Below are positions 14,801 to 22,400 of a stretch of DNA of 28,147 nucleotides, in pieces; position 1 is the first letter of the stretch; every line of letters begins with the position of its first letter. A program made the position numbers and the translations under genes. The notes under the pieces are model-generated. The model worked only from the letters and a program-made list of their open reading frames with translations, made no database searches and was not told where the DNA came from. This DNA comes from a virus, in IMG/VR virus record IMGVR_UViG_3300026512_000697, positions 1 to 28,147 of that record. The stretch is one strand, 5' to 3'.

Positions 14801-16313
14801 CTTTACTCTCCTCTTTTCTTAATCCAGCTTCGATCATTTTTGAATTTTCACTCTTTGCTTTGTTCATATTTGAGTTAAAATCCGTTCCATTCATCTCGGC
14901 ACTCTCTTTTGTTCTTGTGCTAAATCCCTCTTCGCATCTCATTTTTGCTGCTTTTGTCTCTTTCACTGGATCGAGTTGCCCTGGTGCATCTCCATTCCAG
15001 CTTGTTTTACAATAAGCTTTTCTTAAGCTAAAGTCATCAAAAAAGCCTGGTGCTTCTATACGACCAGTAAGGATTGCAAACTCAAGCCACTCCTCATAAA
15101 CCAACTGACAAAAATTAGTTGCCAACCACTTTCTTTTTTTTCTAAAAAACTTAAAAGCTTCAAGCAAAGCCCCACGACTTGCACTATAACTAGCTGTAAA
15201 GTGTTTTATTAGTAACTCATAAGGGATTTGTAAAGATGAACCGATTTGTCTTATGATAGATAAAGTAAAAGGGTCAAAGTTTTGGTTAGGTCGTCCAGGA
15301 TTTGCACTCTCTACGCTCTCACCAGGTGCAAGTCCAACTATAGAACCATTGCCAAGTCCATAATCAATATCATCTATATCTTCACTACTTATACCATCGC
15401 CAACCTCCCCAAGTTCAGTTTTAATAAAAACAGTAAAAAGACCACTTATAACTGCTGCAGTAAGTTCAGCCTCTGTGTATCTTCCTAATTGTTTTAAACT
15501 TTCTATTACTGGAGCTAAAAATGGCACTCCTCTTCTTTGGTCTGGTCTTTTTTTATCAAACAGATGTATAAGTTGTCTATTTCCACTTTTTGAAAATGTA
15601 TCAACTACTATCCAGCTATTTTTACCTTTATGGAGTCCGTATGGATGATATTTACTTATATGATATTTTATAGGCTCACCATACTCATTTACTTCTATCC
15701 CACCAGCTACTTTTTCACTATCAGGCTTATTGTCTTTATTTGATATTTGATATGCCTCTATTAGTTGCAAACTTAGTGTATATGGGCTATTGTGTCTTTT
15801 AATATGTGGTAAAAGTGCGACAACATCACCTCCAATTAGAGTTGAAAGAAAAGCGATCGATTGAAGTTCATAAAAATTTGATGTTCTAGTTGTATCACAC
15901 TCTTTACTATCAGCCCATAGTGAAAATTCTCTCTCTATATGTGAAGATAGTACCTCTGCCTCTTCGCTTGATATATTTAAAACCTCTGCATCTACTTGAG
16001 ACTGCAACTTTAATCCAGTCCCAACTATATTTATATCAGCAGTATCAACAGCACCATTTGCCAATGGGTTATTTCTATACAAATCAAAGCTTCTATCTCT
16101 TAGAAGTTCTAAATCAGGTAAATCTGTATTGTCGGAGTTTCCTTTTGTAGTTTTCCAACCCTTTAATGATGTTTTTTTCTTACTTGCACCACTATATGCA
16201 CCACTATTGGTTAAAAAGTTCAGATGAGTTCTAGCTTTTACACGATTTAACGCTTTTTGAGGTGAAAAAACTCCTATAGCACGATCTAGTAAAGTAGCTT
16301 TAATCAAGGACAA
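14790..16313 (-). CDS. B (lambda-type): Portal protein (lambda gpB family)
   Basis: 507 aa (lambda B is 533). It forms the twelve-fold DNA entry ring. Family signs: ARTHLNFLTNSGAYSGASKK, LRDRSFDLYRNNPLANGAVD, then DINIVGTGLKLQ, FDKKRPDQRRGVPFLAPVIESLKQLGRY (parts), and SYSASRGALLEAFKFFRKKRKWL. The C-terminal region KTSWNGDAPGQLDPVKETKAA is also conserved, with a Glu/Lys-rich tail. It overlaps gpW upstream by 14 nt and the protease downstream by 11 nt. Confidence 0.92.
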   Translation of the reverse strand: MSLIKATLLDRAIGVFSPQKALNRVKARTHLNFLTNSGAYSGASKKKTSLKGWKTTKGNSDNTDLPDLELLRDRSFDLYRNNPLANGAVDTADINIVGTGLKLQSQVDAEVLNISSEEAEVLSSHIEREFSLWADSKECDTTRTSNFYELQSIAFLSTLIGGDVVALLPHIKRHNSPYTLSLQLIEAYQISNKDNKPDSEKVAGGIEVNEYGEPIKYHISKYHPYGLHKGKNSWIVVDTFSKSGNRQLIHLFDKKRPDQRRGVPFLAPVIESLKQLGRYTEAELTAAVISGLFTVFIKTELGEVGDGISSEDIDDIDYGLGNGSIVGLAPGESVESANPGRPNQNFDPFTLSIIRQIGSSLQIPYELLIKHFTASYSASRGALLEAFKFFRKKRKWLATNFCQLVYEEWLEFAILTGRIEAPGFFDDFSLRKAYCKTSWNGDAPGQLDPVKETKAAKMRCEEGFSTRTKESAEMNGTDFNSNMNKAKSENSKMIEAGLRKEESKDGM

Positions 16314-16521
16314 CTCCTCTTCTTATAGATATACCTCTTCTTGGTCGTTCTAGTTTTGCTACTTTTTGCTCCCAAATAGCTCTGTTTTTTGTAATCTCAT
16401 CAAGGTTTGCACGAGTAAAAGTTCTGTCGTTTATTTTGTAAGATTGGTTCAATAAGACTGCTTTTTCTGCTTCTATATACAGATTTAGCATAGTTTGTGC
16501 GGTTTCTAAAGATATTGCCAC
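16300..16521 (-). CDS. W (lambda-type): Head-tail joining protein W (lambda gpW family)
   Basis: 73 aa, close to lambda gpW (68 aa). Two helices, LETAQTMLNLYIEAEKAVLL and RANLDEITKNRAIWEQKVAKL, flank a short beta hairpin (SYKINDRTFT), the gpW fold. A basic C-terminus (RPRRGISIRRG) follows. It binds under the portal to close the filled head. It lies directly before the portal gene, as in lambda. Confidence 0.82.
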   Translation of the reverse strand: MAISLETAQTMLNLYIEAEKAVLLNQSYKINDRTFTRANLDEITKNRAIWEQKVAKLERPRRGISIRRGVVLD

Positions 16522-16763
16522 TACTTAAGCCCTAAAAAACTTTTTAGTTCATTAAATCTTGGCTCTATTTGCTTTATCTCCTTATTAACTTTATCTATCT
16601 CATCACACATAACTTTTATCTCATCTGTATCTACATTCTGAAACTGGTTACATGTAAGTTTTGATAGTGTTCTTAGATGGACTCTTTTTAAGATTTTTAT
16701 TTTATCAAGTTTGCTTTTTAGCTCCTCATACTCACCTCTTAACTCATATTTTGTTTGTTCCAT
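16521..16763 (-). CDS. Small coiled-coil protein of unknown function
   Basis: 80 aa, almost wholly helical with heptad character (YEELKSKLDKIKILKRVHL, DEIDKVNKEIKQIEPRFNEL). It is the first gene after promoter module B, about 21 nt from the predicted transcription start. Its stop meets the gpW start (shared base). No named family is recognised. Position before gpW suggests a head-assembly or regulatory role, which is inference only. Confidence 0.6.
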   Translation of the reverse strand: MEQTKYELRGEYEELKSKLDKIKILKRVHLRTLSKLTCNQFQNVDTDEIKVMCDEIDKVNKEIKQIEPRFNELKSFLGLK

Positions 16764-16790
16764 AATACAATCCCTTAATTTTATAATCGT

Positions 16791-16838
16791 ATTATGTCAA
16801 TAAAGAGAGGTTAAAAAAAGGTCATATTTGTTGGCATA
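16791..16838 (-). promoter_or_regulatory. Late promoter module B
   Basis: 29-bp block 16810-16838 identical to 2812-2840, then 13 bp, then CATAATAC (-10 hexamer 16791-16796). A TTGACA also occurs between block and -10 but is badly spaced for use. The block begins 6 bp after the stop of the upstream gene. The predicted leader is about 20 nt. It begins the head-gene block. Confidence 0.65.
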
Positions 16839-16843
16839 GTTTT

Positions 16844-17047
16844 TTATTCATCAGGCAAATCGCTGTAATCTTTTTGCAATTCTTTTAATTTTTGCTTGTA
16901 AACTGGAGAGCTTTCGACTATTTTTTCAAAAGCACTACTCCAATTGTCTCCCTCATCTTCATGTATTGCTTCTAAAACTAATATAATCTTATTTTTAACA
17001 GTTAATGCCTTTCTAAATCTTGTTTTCAAATCCCAAAATAGCTTCAT
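16844..17047 (-). CDS. Small protein downstream of the large terminase, unknown
   Basis: 67 aa. Basic start (MKLFWDLKTRFRKALTVKNK), acidic middle (EAIHEDEGDNWSSAFEKIVE) and helical end (YKQKLKELQKDYSDLPDE). It starts 2 nt after the terminase stop, so it is probably co-translated with it, and ends just before promoter module B. No family recognised. Confidence 0.6.
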   Translation of the reverse strand: MKLFWDLKTRFRKALTVKNKIILVLEAIHEDEGDNWSSAFEKIVESSPVYKQKLKELQKDYSDLPDE

Positions 17048-17048
17048 T

Positions 17049-19949
17049 TTAAATTACCCCTTTGCTTATTACTCTTCGTTTTCGTTTTAGCCTCGATGTT
17101 TGGTTGTAAAATATAGGTTCTTTTAATTTTGATATATTTAGTCCAGTAATCTCTAAAGTTGCTCTTGTATAAACCATAAGGTCAAAGGCTTCATTTCGCA
17201 CAGTTGGCTTTCTTTTTTTCCATCTTCCAGTATTGTCTCTTTTTTCAGATATTAACTGCTCAAAGAAATTATCATCAAATTTTTTATTTTTAGGGAAGTG
17301 GGTATATGTAGGACCAGGAACTGTAATGCTAAGATTACTCCAAACAACATCTTTTAGTTGATTTACTCCTATCATAAAAAAAGTTGTTTTATATTTTGAT
17401 CTCTTTGCATCTCTTTTTGTAACTGCTGGAGCTTCAACTGGCTTTGCACCTTTTAGTGCATATATCCTCTTACCATATCTCGGTTTACAATATTGATATA
17501 CATATTTAGTTTTACTACCACCACTATCGATACCAGTAGCATATATTTTCATCTTTCCATTGTCATGTTCATAAGTTTGGTTGAGTAAAAATCTGTCTAA
17601 ATCTTCCCAAACATCAGGAAGTGCTGGGTCGCCAAATAATATCTCCCTATCTACTACCCAGCTCTCATCATCAAGCCCAAATCCCTCTACAAGTATCTCT
17701 AGTCTGTCCTCTTGTGTATCAACACTCGCTATTAGCACATATACTCCAAATGGCACTTCTATTTCATAATCTTCTTGCTTCTCTTTTAGAAAATCAATAT
17801 CAAGTTTTGAGTAATCTTCCTCCCAAACTTCAGCTAAACGAGTATTTTTCCACCTTTTCATTAGCCTTGTATCGCCAATCTTCATCTTTGATTGTGCTTT
17901 TAACCACTCTAAAATAATATCTTTCCAACTTCTCCAACCAAGAGGGCTGTATAAAGATGATAATTTATAGCCACGATTTACATGACCTGGATTATTTGGA
18001 ATCCATTTTGCACCATTATCCCAGTCCATCATCCATGTTTTTTGATATTCCTCTATCTCACCACCACAATGAGGGCATATCATCACAACTTCATCACTTA
18101 GTAGTTTAAAACTCTCTTTGTCATATTCAAATTTAAAGTTTTCAAAATCAAGCTTAACCATATTGTCTATATTTTGCTTTGATTTGTCTTTTGGAGTGCA
18201 ATGAGGACAAGGCATAAAATACTCTCGCTGGTCGCTCTCTTCATATTCAGTCTCAATATGTGAATTATTAGCACGAGTTGGAGTTGAATTTTCATAAATC
18301 TTTCTATTAGCAAAGGCATCAGTTCTATTATCAATAAGCTCAATAGGACTTCCCTCGCCATCAACATCATCTACAAATCCGTCAATATCATCTTTTATAG
18401 CAAATGAATAACTATCAGACCTAAAGCTAGACCCACTACCACTACCAGCAAGTGATAAACTACCACCAGGGAATGCCCACTCTAAAATAGTGGAGCTTTC
18501 TTTACTAGCTCCTCCACCTTTTCGCCTCTCGCTAACTCTACTTTTTAAAACTGGTGTCTCTTCCACCATTTTCCACAGTTTCTTTTTTGCATGTTTTTCA
18601 GCTAAGGCATCAGTTGGCAACCACATACCACCAGCTCGTGGTTCAATATGTATGTAATATCCAATCATATTATTTCCAACCTCTGTATTATGAGTAGGTA
18701 TAAAACTTTTACTTGCTAAATATAGATGAGATTTGCTATCTACTTCTATGCATCTCACTGGGATACTTTCTATTTCCTTAACATCAACAATCCTTCTTCT
18801 GAAAGTTTCCGTTGGACGACCTATTTTAATATCTGTCAATCTGTCATATTTTATTTTTGCGATATTGTTTTGTTTGTATGCTTTGAAAGTTATTTGATAA
18901 ATTATTTCTGATTGATTTATCTCTCTTTGATTTATTGTATTTTTTGCTTTTTGTTTTTTTGTTCTAATAATTGGTTTCAACCCAAGTGTTAAGATTAATT
19001 CTTTTACATTTTTAGTTAATTTTTCTGAAGCTGAATAATATTCACAATATCCATCTTTAGTAATATGCCCATCACCATCTATTAAACCTTGCAATAATTC
19101 AAGCCGATATTTTTCACTACTTCTTAATATTTTTTGAGGTATATGTTTACTTTTCCCTATCAATTTGCTAATTTTTGGATAAATATCATAAAAAATTATC
19201 TCAGTAGCATTTCCTTTTGAGTGCTTATCTGTTATTTTTGCTTTTATATTTTTATCTTGTAAAATTTTTAAATATTTTTGAGCCACTTTTTTATCTATAG
19301 TAATTCTATTGCTGTAACTATTGCCATTTGCTAACCACATTCCAAGCAAATATGGATCTATATCTATATCATTTGTTTGTATTTTTAAAACTTTTGATAC
19401 ATCTATAGCATATCTATTTCTATTTTTATATTTAAAATCTTTGTTTATAGACTCTGTATTTGTGATTATTTTTTCAAATCTTTTAAAAGTAGAACCAACA
19501 TATCTATCAACTGCCCATTTATGCTCTGCATCAGCTATAATTTTACTTCTATCGCTAAATATTATCTCAAAACATTTATGATTATAATAAATAGGTGAAA
19601 CATAGGTAATATTTACGATATTTCCATTTTCATCAAATACTTTATCTCCTACTTTTATCTCTTTCATAGTTGTCCAACCATCTACTGTTGGTATATCAGT
19701 ATCTATACTCAAAGCAAAACCAAGCTGAGTTCCCTTGATAACAATAACTTTAGAAGTAGGACTTTGTGGGCTTAACTCCTCCATAATCTCTTTTAAATAT
19801 GGAGTTCTTTTTGTCCTCCAGTTCCCAGGCTCTGCACTTCCTTTTGGTAAAACTCTATATTTATCAGCCCATTGCCATATATTTACATTTGGAGTTGGCT
19901 CAAATCCAGCTAAAAAACCTTTTACAAAAGCACTCATTTGATTACTCAT
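17049..19949 (-). CDS. Terminase large subunit (GpA family) carrying an intein
   Basis: 966 aa precursor; about 623 aa after removal of a 343-aa intein (residues 79-421). The exteins join to give VIKGTQLGF-TEVGNN at the ATPase P-loop region, so the intein sits in the ATP-binding site. Other parts: Walker B-like AIKDDID (517-523), two CPHC pairs (C581/C584, C625/C628) likely forming a zinc ribbon, and nuclease acid patches ASVDTQEDRLE (741-751), GIDSGG (806-811) and NEAFDLMVY near the end. It cuts and packages DNA with the Nu1-like subunit encoded upstream (8-nt overlap). GpA-type family as in lambda. Confidence 0.93.
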   Translation of the reverse strand: MSNQMSAFVKGFLAGFEPTPNVNIWQWADKYRVLPKGSAEPGNWRTKRTPYLKEIMEELSPQSPTSKVIVIKGTQLGFALSIDTDIPTVDGWTTMKEIKVGDKVFDENGNIVNITYVSPIYYNHKCFEIIFSDRSKIIADAEHKWAVDRYVGSTFKRFEKIITNTESINKDFKYKNRNRYAIDVSKVLKIQTNDIDIDPYLLGMWLANGNSYSNRITIDKKVAQKYLKILQDKNIKAKITDKHSKGNATEIIFYDIYPKISKLIGKSKHIPQKILRSSEKYRLELLQGLIDGDGHITKDGYCEYYSASEKLTKNVKELILTLGLKPIIRTKKQKAKNTINQREINQSEIIYQITFKAYKQNNIAKIKYDRLTDIKIGRPTETFRRRIVDVKEIESIPVRCIEVDSKSHLYLASKSFIPTHNTEVGNNMIGYYIHIEPRAGGMWLPTDALAEKHAKKKLWKMVEETPVLKSRVSERRKGGGASKESSTILEWAFPGGSLSLAGSGSGSSFRSDSYSFAIKDDIDGFVDDVDGEGSPIELIDNRTDAFANRKIYENSTPTRANNSHIETEYEESDQREYFMPCPHCTPKDKSKQNIDNMVKLDFENFKFEYDKESFKLLSDEVVMICPHCGGEIEEYQKTWMMDWDNGAKWIPNNPGHVNRGYKLSSLYSPLGWRSWKDIILEWLKAQSKMKIGDTRLMKRWKNTRLAEVWEEDYSKLDIDFLKEKQEDYEIEVPFGVYVLIASVDTQEDRLEILVEGFGLDDESWVVDREILFGDPALPDVWEDLDRFLLNQTYEHDNGKMKIYATGIDSGGSKTKYVYQYCKPRYGKRIYALKGAKPVEAPAVTKRDAKRSKYKTTFFMIGVNQLKDVVWSNLSITVPGPTYTHFPKNKKFDDNFFEQLISEKRDNTGRWKKRKPTVRNEAFDLMVYTRATLEITGLNISKLKEPIFYNQTSRLKRKRRVISKGVI
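18687..19715 (-). other. Intein with class 3 features and LAGLIDADG endonuclease domain
   Basis: 343 aa, inserted between F78 and T422 of the terminase. It begins with Ala (ALSIDTDIPTVDGWTTM), not Cys or Ser, and ends SFIPTHN before Thr. W145 follows the block B histidine (AEHKW), C400 lies in block F (PVRCIEVD), and +1 is Thr: together the W-C-T set that defines class 3 inteins, where the internal Cys starts splicing. The endonuclease has LLGMWLANG (201-209) and LLQGLIDGDG (285-294). In the first motif the catalytic acid is Asn (N208), so cutting may be lost. Confidence 0.88.
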
Positions 19950-20490
19950 CTAAAAAGCCTCCATTTTCTATAAATTCTAAAATTGCTTCATGTATCTCAT
20001 CTTTTAAAATTTTTCTAATTTCGTGTTGATCACTTTTAGCTGCTATTATTGGAGCAACCCTATCAGGCATTGATAAAAATTTATCCTTTAGTTTCATAGC
20101 CAACTCAAACCCTTTTTTTTGCTCATCCTCTTTTGAAACATATTCACCTTTTTGCACCTTGAGTTCAAGTGCTGCTTTTTGTGCGAGTATATTTTCTTTA
20201 AAGGCTCTAGCTTGATAATAACTAGCAGATGAGTTTCCACCACCACTTGGCTTAGAGTTGTTAACTGTGTTAACTCCATTGTTAACACTTTGCGAACCCC
20301 CACTATTAGAGCCTTTTTCTCTTTTTCCACCCCTTGGGTCATAAGCAATATTTAACAAGTTAACAGTAGCTTCGTAATCTACTTTATCCCCAACCATTAC
20401 GACTTTACCTTGTTTTTTCCATCTGCTAATTTGTGGCTTTTTTTTACCAAGTCTGTTAGCAAGTTCTGTCAATGTGATAAGTTCGCTCAT
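19942..20490 (-). CDS. Terminase small subunit (Nu1-like)
   Basis: 182 aa. An N-terminal helix-turn-helix (LTELANRLGKKKPQISRWKKQGKV, in parts) binds the packaging site. It is followed by a Gly/Ser/Asn-rich linker (about 55-85). The helical end contains YYQARAFKENILAQKAALEL and KLKDKFLSMPDRVAPIIAA, the pattern of Nu1/DNA-packaging proteins. It overlaps the large subunit by 8 nt. It is the first gene after the terminator at 20544-20567, so it opens the late region. Confidence 0.85.
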   Translation of the reverse strand: MSELITLTELANRLGKKKPQISRWKKQGKVVMVGDKVDYEATVNLLNIAYDPRGGKREKGSNSGGSQSVNNGVNTVNNSKPSGGGNSSASYYQARAFKENILAQKAALELKVQKGEYVSKEDEQKKGFELAMKLKDKFLSMPDRVAPIIAAKSDQHEIRKILKDEIHEAILEFIENGGFLDE

Positions 20491-20543
20491 CTGCTACCCC
20501 CACCAGCCCAAGTTAACCAAAAGTAAAATTCCCACAACGAGTG

Positions 20544-20567
20544 AAAAAACGGGGCTCTCGCTACCCC
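20544..20567 (-). terminator. Intrinsic terminator between early genes and terminase
   Basis: On the leftward strand GGGGTAGCGAGAGCCCC forms a GC stem (GGGG/CCCC plus a wobble) followed by G and six T (20544-20549). It lies 26 nt after the stop of the gpZ-like gene. It would end the early operon before the terminase genes. No clear promoter was found between it and 20490. Confidence 0.6.
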
Positions 20568-20592
20568 ATATAGGCTAAATCCCCCAAAGTAC

Positions 20593-21150
20593 CTATTTAA
20601 GTCCAAGATACCACTCCATCTCTCGCTTGAAGTTCTTAGGGAAGTCCTTTATTGCTTGTTGTTCAGCCTTTTTGTGCATATCCCTTTTAAACATTTGAGG
20701 GACTGATAGTGTCTTGAGTGCGACTATCTTTTGCTTCTTGCTATTGGACTTCATGCGAGTCCCTTTTACCCTTTGAAATACAGTTCCATTATGTATAAAA
20801 GCCCCACCACGGTGACTTGTAGCACTTATAGTCTTTCTTCCGCTTTGCTTGTTTATCTTAACACTAACCCCTTTTTTATTCTGCTTAGCACCAAAGTGGA
20901 TAATGTTTCTTCTCTTGCCATCCATAGAAGCCACCCAATACAAATCCGACAGCCTCGATGTTCTAGTCCTCATATATCTCTTAACATCACCTATTTTTAT
21001 ATTATATTGTTTGTTTATATCTCTTGCTATTTGTGTTTTTAATTTCCTACCAACTGTGTTAAGGCTCGTGTTTATCGCCTTTTTAAAGGCTTTTGGTTCA
21101 AGTCTTGCCAATGCTTCCTCAAACTCCGTCATATCAACTACTATTTCCAT
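20593..21150 (-). CDS. Tail completion protein, minor tail gpZ family
   Basis: 185 aa. Family signs: basic N-terminal helix region PKAFKKAINTSLNTVGRKLKT, KQYNIKIGDVKRYMRTRTS, a Gly/His-rich loop SHRGGAFIHNGTVFQRVKG, and LSVPQMFKRDMHKKAEQQAI. Lambda Z and its relatives complete the tail top for joining to the head. Here it lies before the terminator and the terminase genes rather than among tail genes. AAAAGGGG precedes the ATG. It overlaps the truncated gene upstream by 10 nt. Confidence 0.78.
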   Translation of the reverse strand: MEIVVDMTEFEEALARLEPKAFKKAINTSLNTVGRKLKTQIARDINKQYNIKIGDVKRYMRTRTSRLSDLYWVASMDGKRRNIIHFGAKQNKKGVSVKINKQSGRKTISATSHRGGAFIHNGTVFQRVKGTRMKSNSKKQKIVALKTLSVPQMFKRDMHKKAEQQAIKDFPKNFKREMEWYLGLK

Positions 21151-21365
21151 ATCACTACCCCTTTTATATATTCCATATAGTTACTTTGTAAGCACCAATC
21201 ATAAAAAGCTTTAAAGTTATCTTTCCACTCATCACATATTTTTATTCCTCTACCACCATAATATTTATATGCTGTATCTGTTTTTGAATAACATCTTTTT
21301 TTAATATTTGCATATCTTGTATGTAATGGGTGTTTTCTTAATCCATGTTTCTGATAGGTTCTCAT
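21141..21365 (-). CDS. Truncated YGGRGI-type protein (homing-endonuclease associated)
   Basis: 74 aa. The stretch YANIKKRCYSKTDTAYKYYG followed by GRGIKICDEW...FKAFYDWCL is a widespread phage module, often followed by an HNH or AP2-type DNA-binding part. Here the protein stops soon after (SNYMEYIKGVVIWK), where relatives usually continue with a conserved ...DRIDNDGNY region. It therefore looks like a remnant cut off at the gpZ gene, with which it overlaps. It has a strong GGGGG site and a coupled upstream micro-gene (ATGA overlap). Function uncertain. Confidence 0.6.
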   Translation of the reverse strand: MRTYQKHGLRKHPLHTRYANIKKRCYSKTDTAYKYYGGRGIKICDEWKDNFKAFYDWCLQSNYMEYIKGVVIWK

Positions 21366-21457
21366 TTTGCACCCCCTACATTGATATTTATATTTGTAGT
21401 TGATGTGCTATCATCAAAATCCCAATCTTGACTAGTCTCATATAACTTACTTATCAC
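21362..21457 (-). CDS. 31-aa coupled small gene
   Basis: GTG start; reads MISKLYETSQDWDFDDSTST then TNININVGGAK. Its start overlaps the stop of the ParB-like gene (ATGTGATAA) and its stop overlaps the next ATG (AATGA). GGGG lies eight bases before the GTG. The composition (acidic, W, ordered end NININVGG) looks like real protein, perhaps a C-terminal fragment of a larger gene. A frameshifted tail of the ParB gene was considered: a TGA just upstream in this frame argues against it. Confidence 0.5.
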   Translation of the reverse strand: MISKLYETSQDWDFDDSTSTTNININVGGAK

Positions 21458-22041
21458 ATCAAAATCCCCAGCCTTTTTAATATCTCAGCTTTTATCTTCT
21501 CATCATCACTTCCTACTTTTTTATTTATCTTTTCGATCCATTTATTATATTTGCTTTGGCTTATCTCTATTTTGTGCTTACCTACTACTACCAAAACCCC
21601 ATCACTACTACTTACTTCTTTTGTCTCCTCTTCTACTGGATCATCTTCTAAAAAATCTAAATCAAATCCCATAAGTTCAATATCAAAATTAAACTCATCT
21701 TGTAGCAGTTCCAACTCTTGCTTTAGCAACTCTTCATCAAACTCACTCAAATCTTGAAGTCTATTATCTGCTATCCTATAAGCCTTGATTTGTGCTTGGC
21801 TTAGATTTTCAGCTCGTATGCAAGGAACTGACAACATTTTTAAAAGCTTTGCACCCTCTATACGACCATGTCCTGTAACTACTACATTATTTTCATCAAC
21901 AATAATAGGATTTAGAAATCCAAACTCTCTTATACTATTTGCTATTTTGCTTATTTGGTCTGTGCTATGTATTCTTTGGTTTTTTTCATAAGGTATTAAC
22001 TCATCAACTTCTATATATTCTAACTCTAAATTATTCTCCAT
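21454..22041 (-). CDS. ParB-like nuclease domain protein
   Basis: 195 aa. Residues 7-95 match the ParB/sulfiredoxin fold: IEVDELIPYEKNQRIHS, ISKIANSIREFGFLNPIIVD, then VVTGHGRIEGAKLL (box II GHGR). Residues 80-100 carry LSQAQIKAYRIADNRLQDLS, seen in phage ParB proteins linked to DNA methylases. The C-terminal half is acidic, then Lys-rich (KAEILKRLGI, a usual family end). Phage relatives often sit beside or are fused to methyltransferases and terminases. Here it lies between the modification genes and the packaging genes. DNA binding or nicking is inferred. Confidence 0.8.
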   Translation of the reverse strand: MENNLELEYIEVDELIPYEKNQRIHSTDQISKIANSIREFGFLNPIIVDENNVVVTGHGRIEGAKLLKMLSVPCIRAENLSQAQIKAYRIADNRLQDLSEFDEELLKQELELLQDEFNFDIELMGFDLDFLEDDPVEEETKEVSSSDGVLVVVGKHKIEISQSKYNKWIEKINKKVGSDDEKIKAEILKRLGILM

Positions 22042-22051
22042 TTCTTATCCT

Positions 22052-22174
22052 TTAAAAAAATATCTTGTAAATAAACACAATATTTACAACAAATAAAATT
22101 CTTATAATCCATATAGCTGTAATATAGTTTGTTTCAAGTCTCTCTCTTGTATATCTACTAACAACTCTTCTCAT
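22052..22174 (-). CDS. 40-aa membrane peptide
   Basis: Reads MRRVVSRYTRERLETNYITA then a hydrophobic helix (IWIIRILFVVNIVFIYKIFF) to TAA. AGGAG lies eight bases before the ATG. Basic cytoplasmic end, single TM segment. It overlaps the end of the decayed VRR-NUC frame by 17 nt. Function unknown; small TM proteins of this kind are common in phage early regions. Confidence 0.55.
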   Translation of the reverse strand: MRRVVSRYTRERLETNYITAIWIIRILFVVNIVFIYKIFF

Positions 22175-22400
22175 TTTCCACTCTCCTATAATTGATATAT
22201 TTTAAAATGATATTTTTTGCTTCACTCCAGCTATATGCTACTCCAAACTCATATTTATCACTCAAGGCATCTCTAAACTTGATTTAATTAGCAGTAAGTT
22301 TGTTTTTACCAGCTTTCATCTCTATAAAAAGTCCAGCTTTACCTTGGTTTGGATAAGGTAAAAATATATCCCATACTCCACTAAACTCTACCCTCGTGTC
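22158..22400 (-). pseudogene. Decayed second VRR-NUC nuclease
   Basis: In one frame the DNA reads DTRVEFSGVWDIFLPYPNQG then KAGLFIEMKAGKNKLTAN, a stop, then IKFRDALSDKYEFGVAYSWS and EAKNIILKYI. This is the core of a VRR-NUC domain (D in VWD, E-x-K in FIEMK). The stop TAA (22284-22286) stands where the family has Gln (CAA), so one base change broke it. The N-terminal third is missing; its place is taken by the overlapping 73-aa gene. The intact VRR-NUC gene lies 500 bp upstream. Confidence 0.7.

Noticed and set aside
20500-20540. Weak resemblance of GTTAACCAAAAGTAAAATT before the terminase gene to the 29-bp promoter repeat
   Set aside because: Only about 13 of 19 positions match and no ATAATAC lies 13 bp beyond; treated as chance.
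21362-21520. Frameshifted C-terminus of the ParB-like protein
   Set aside because: The alternative frame has a TGA just upstream of the join, and KAEILKRLGI looks like a normal family end; a separate coupled micro-gene fits better.
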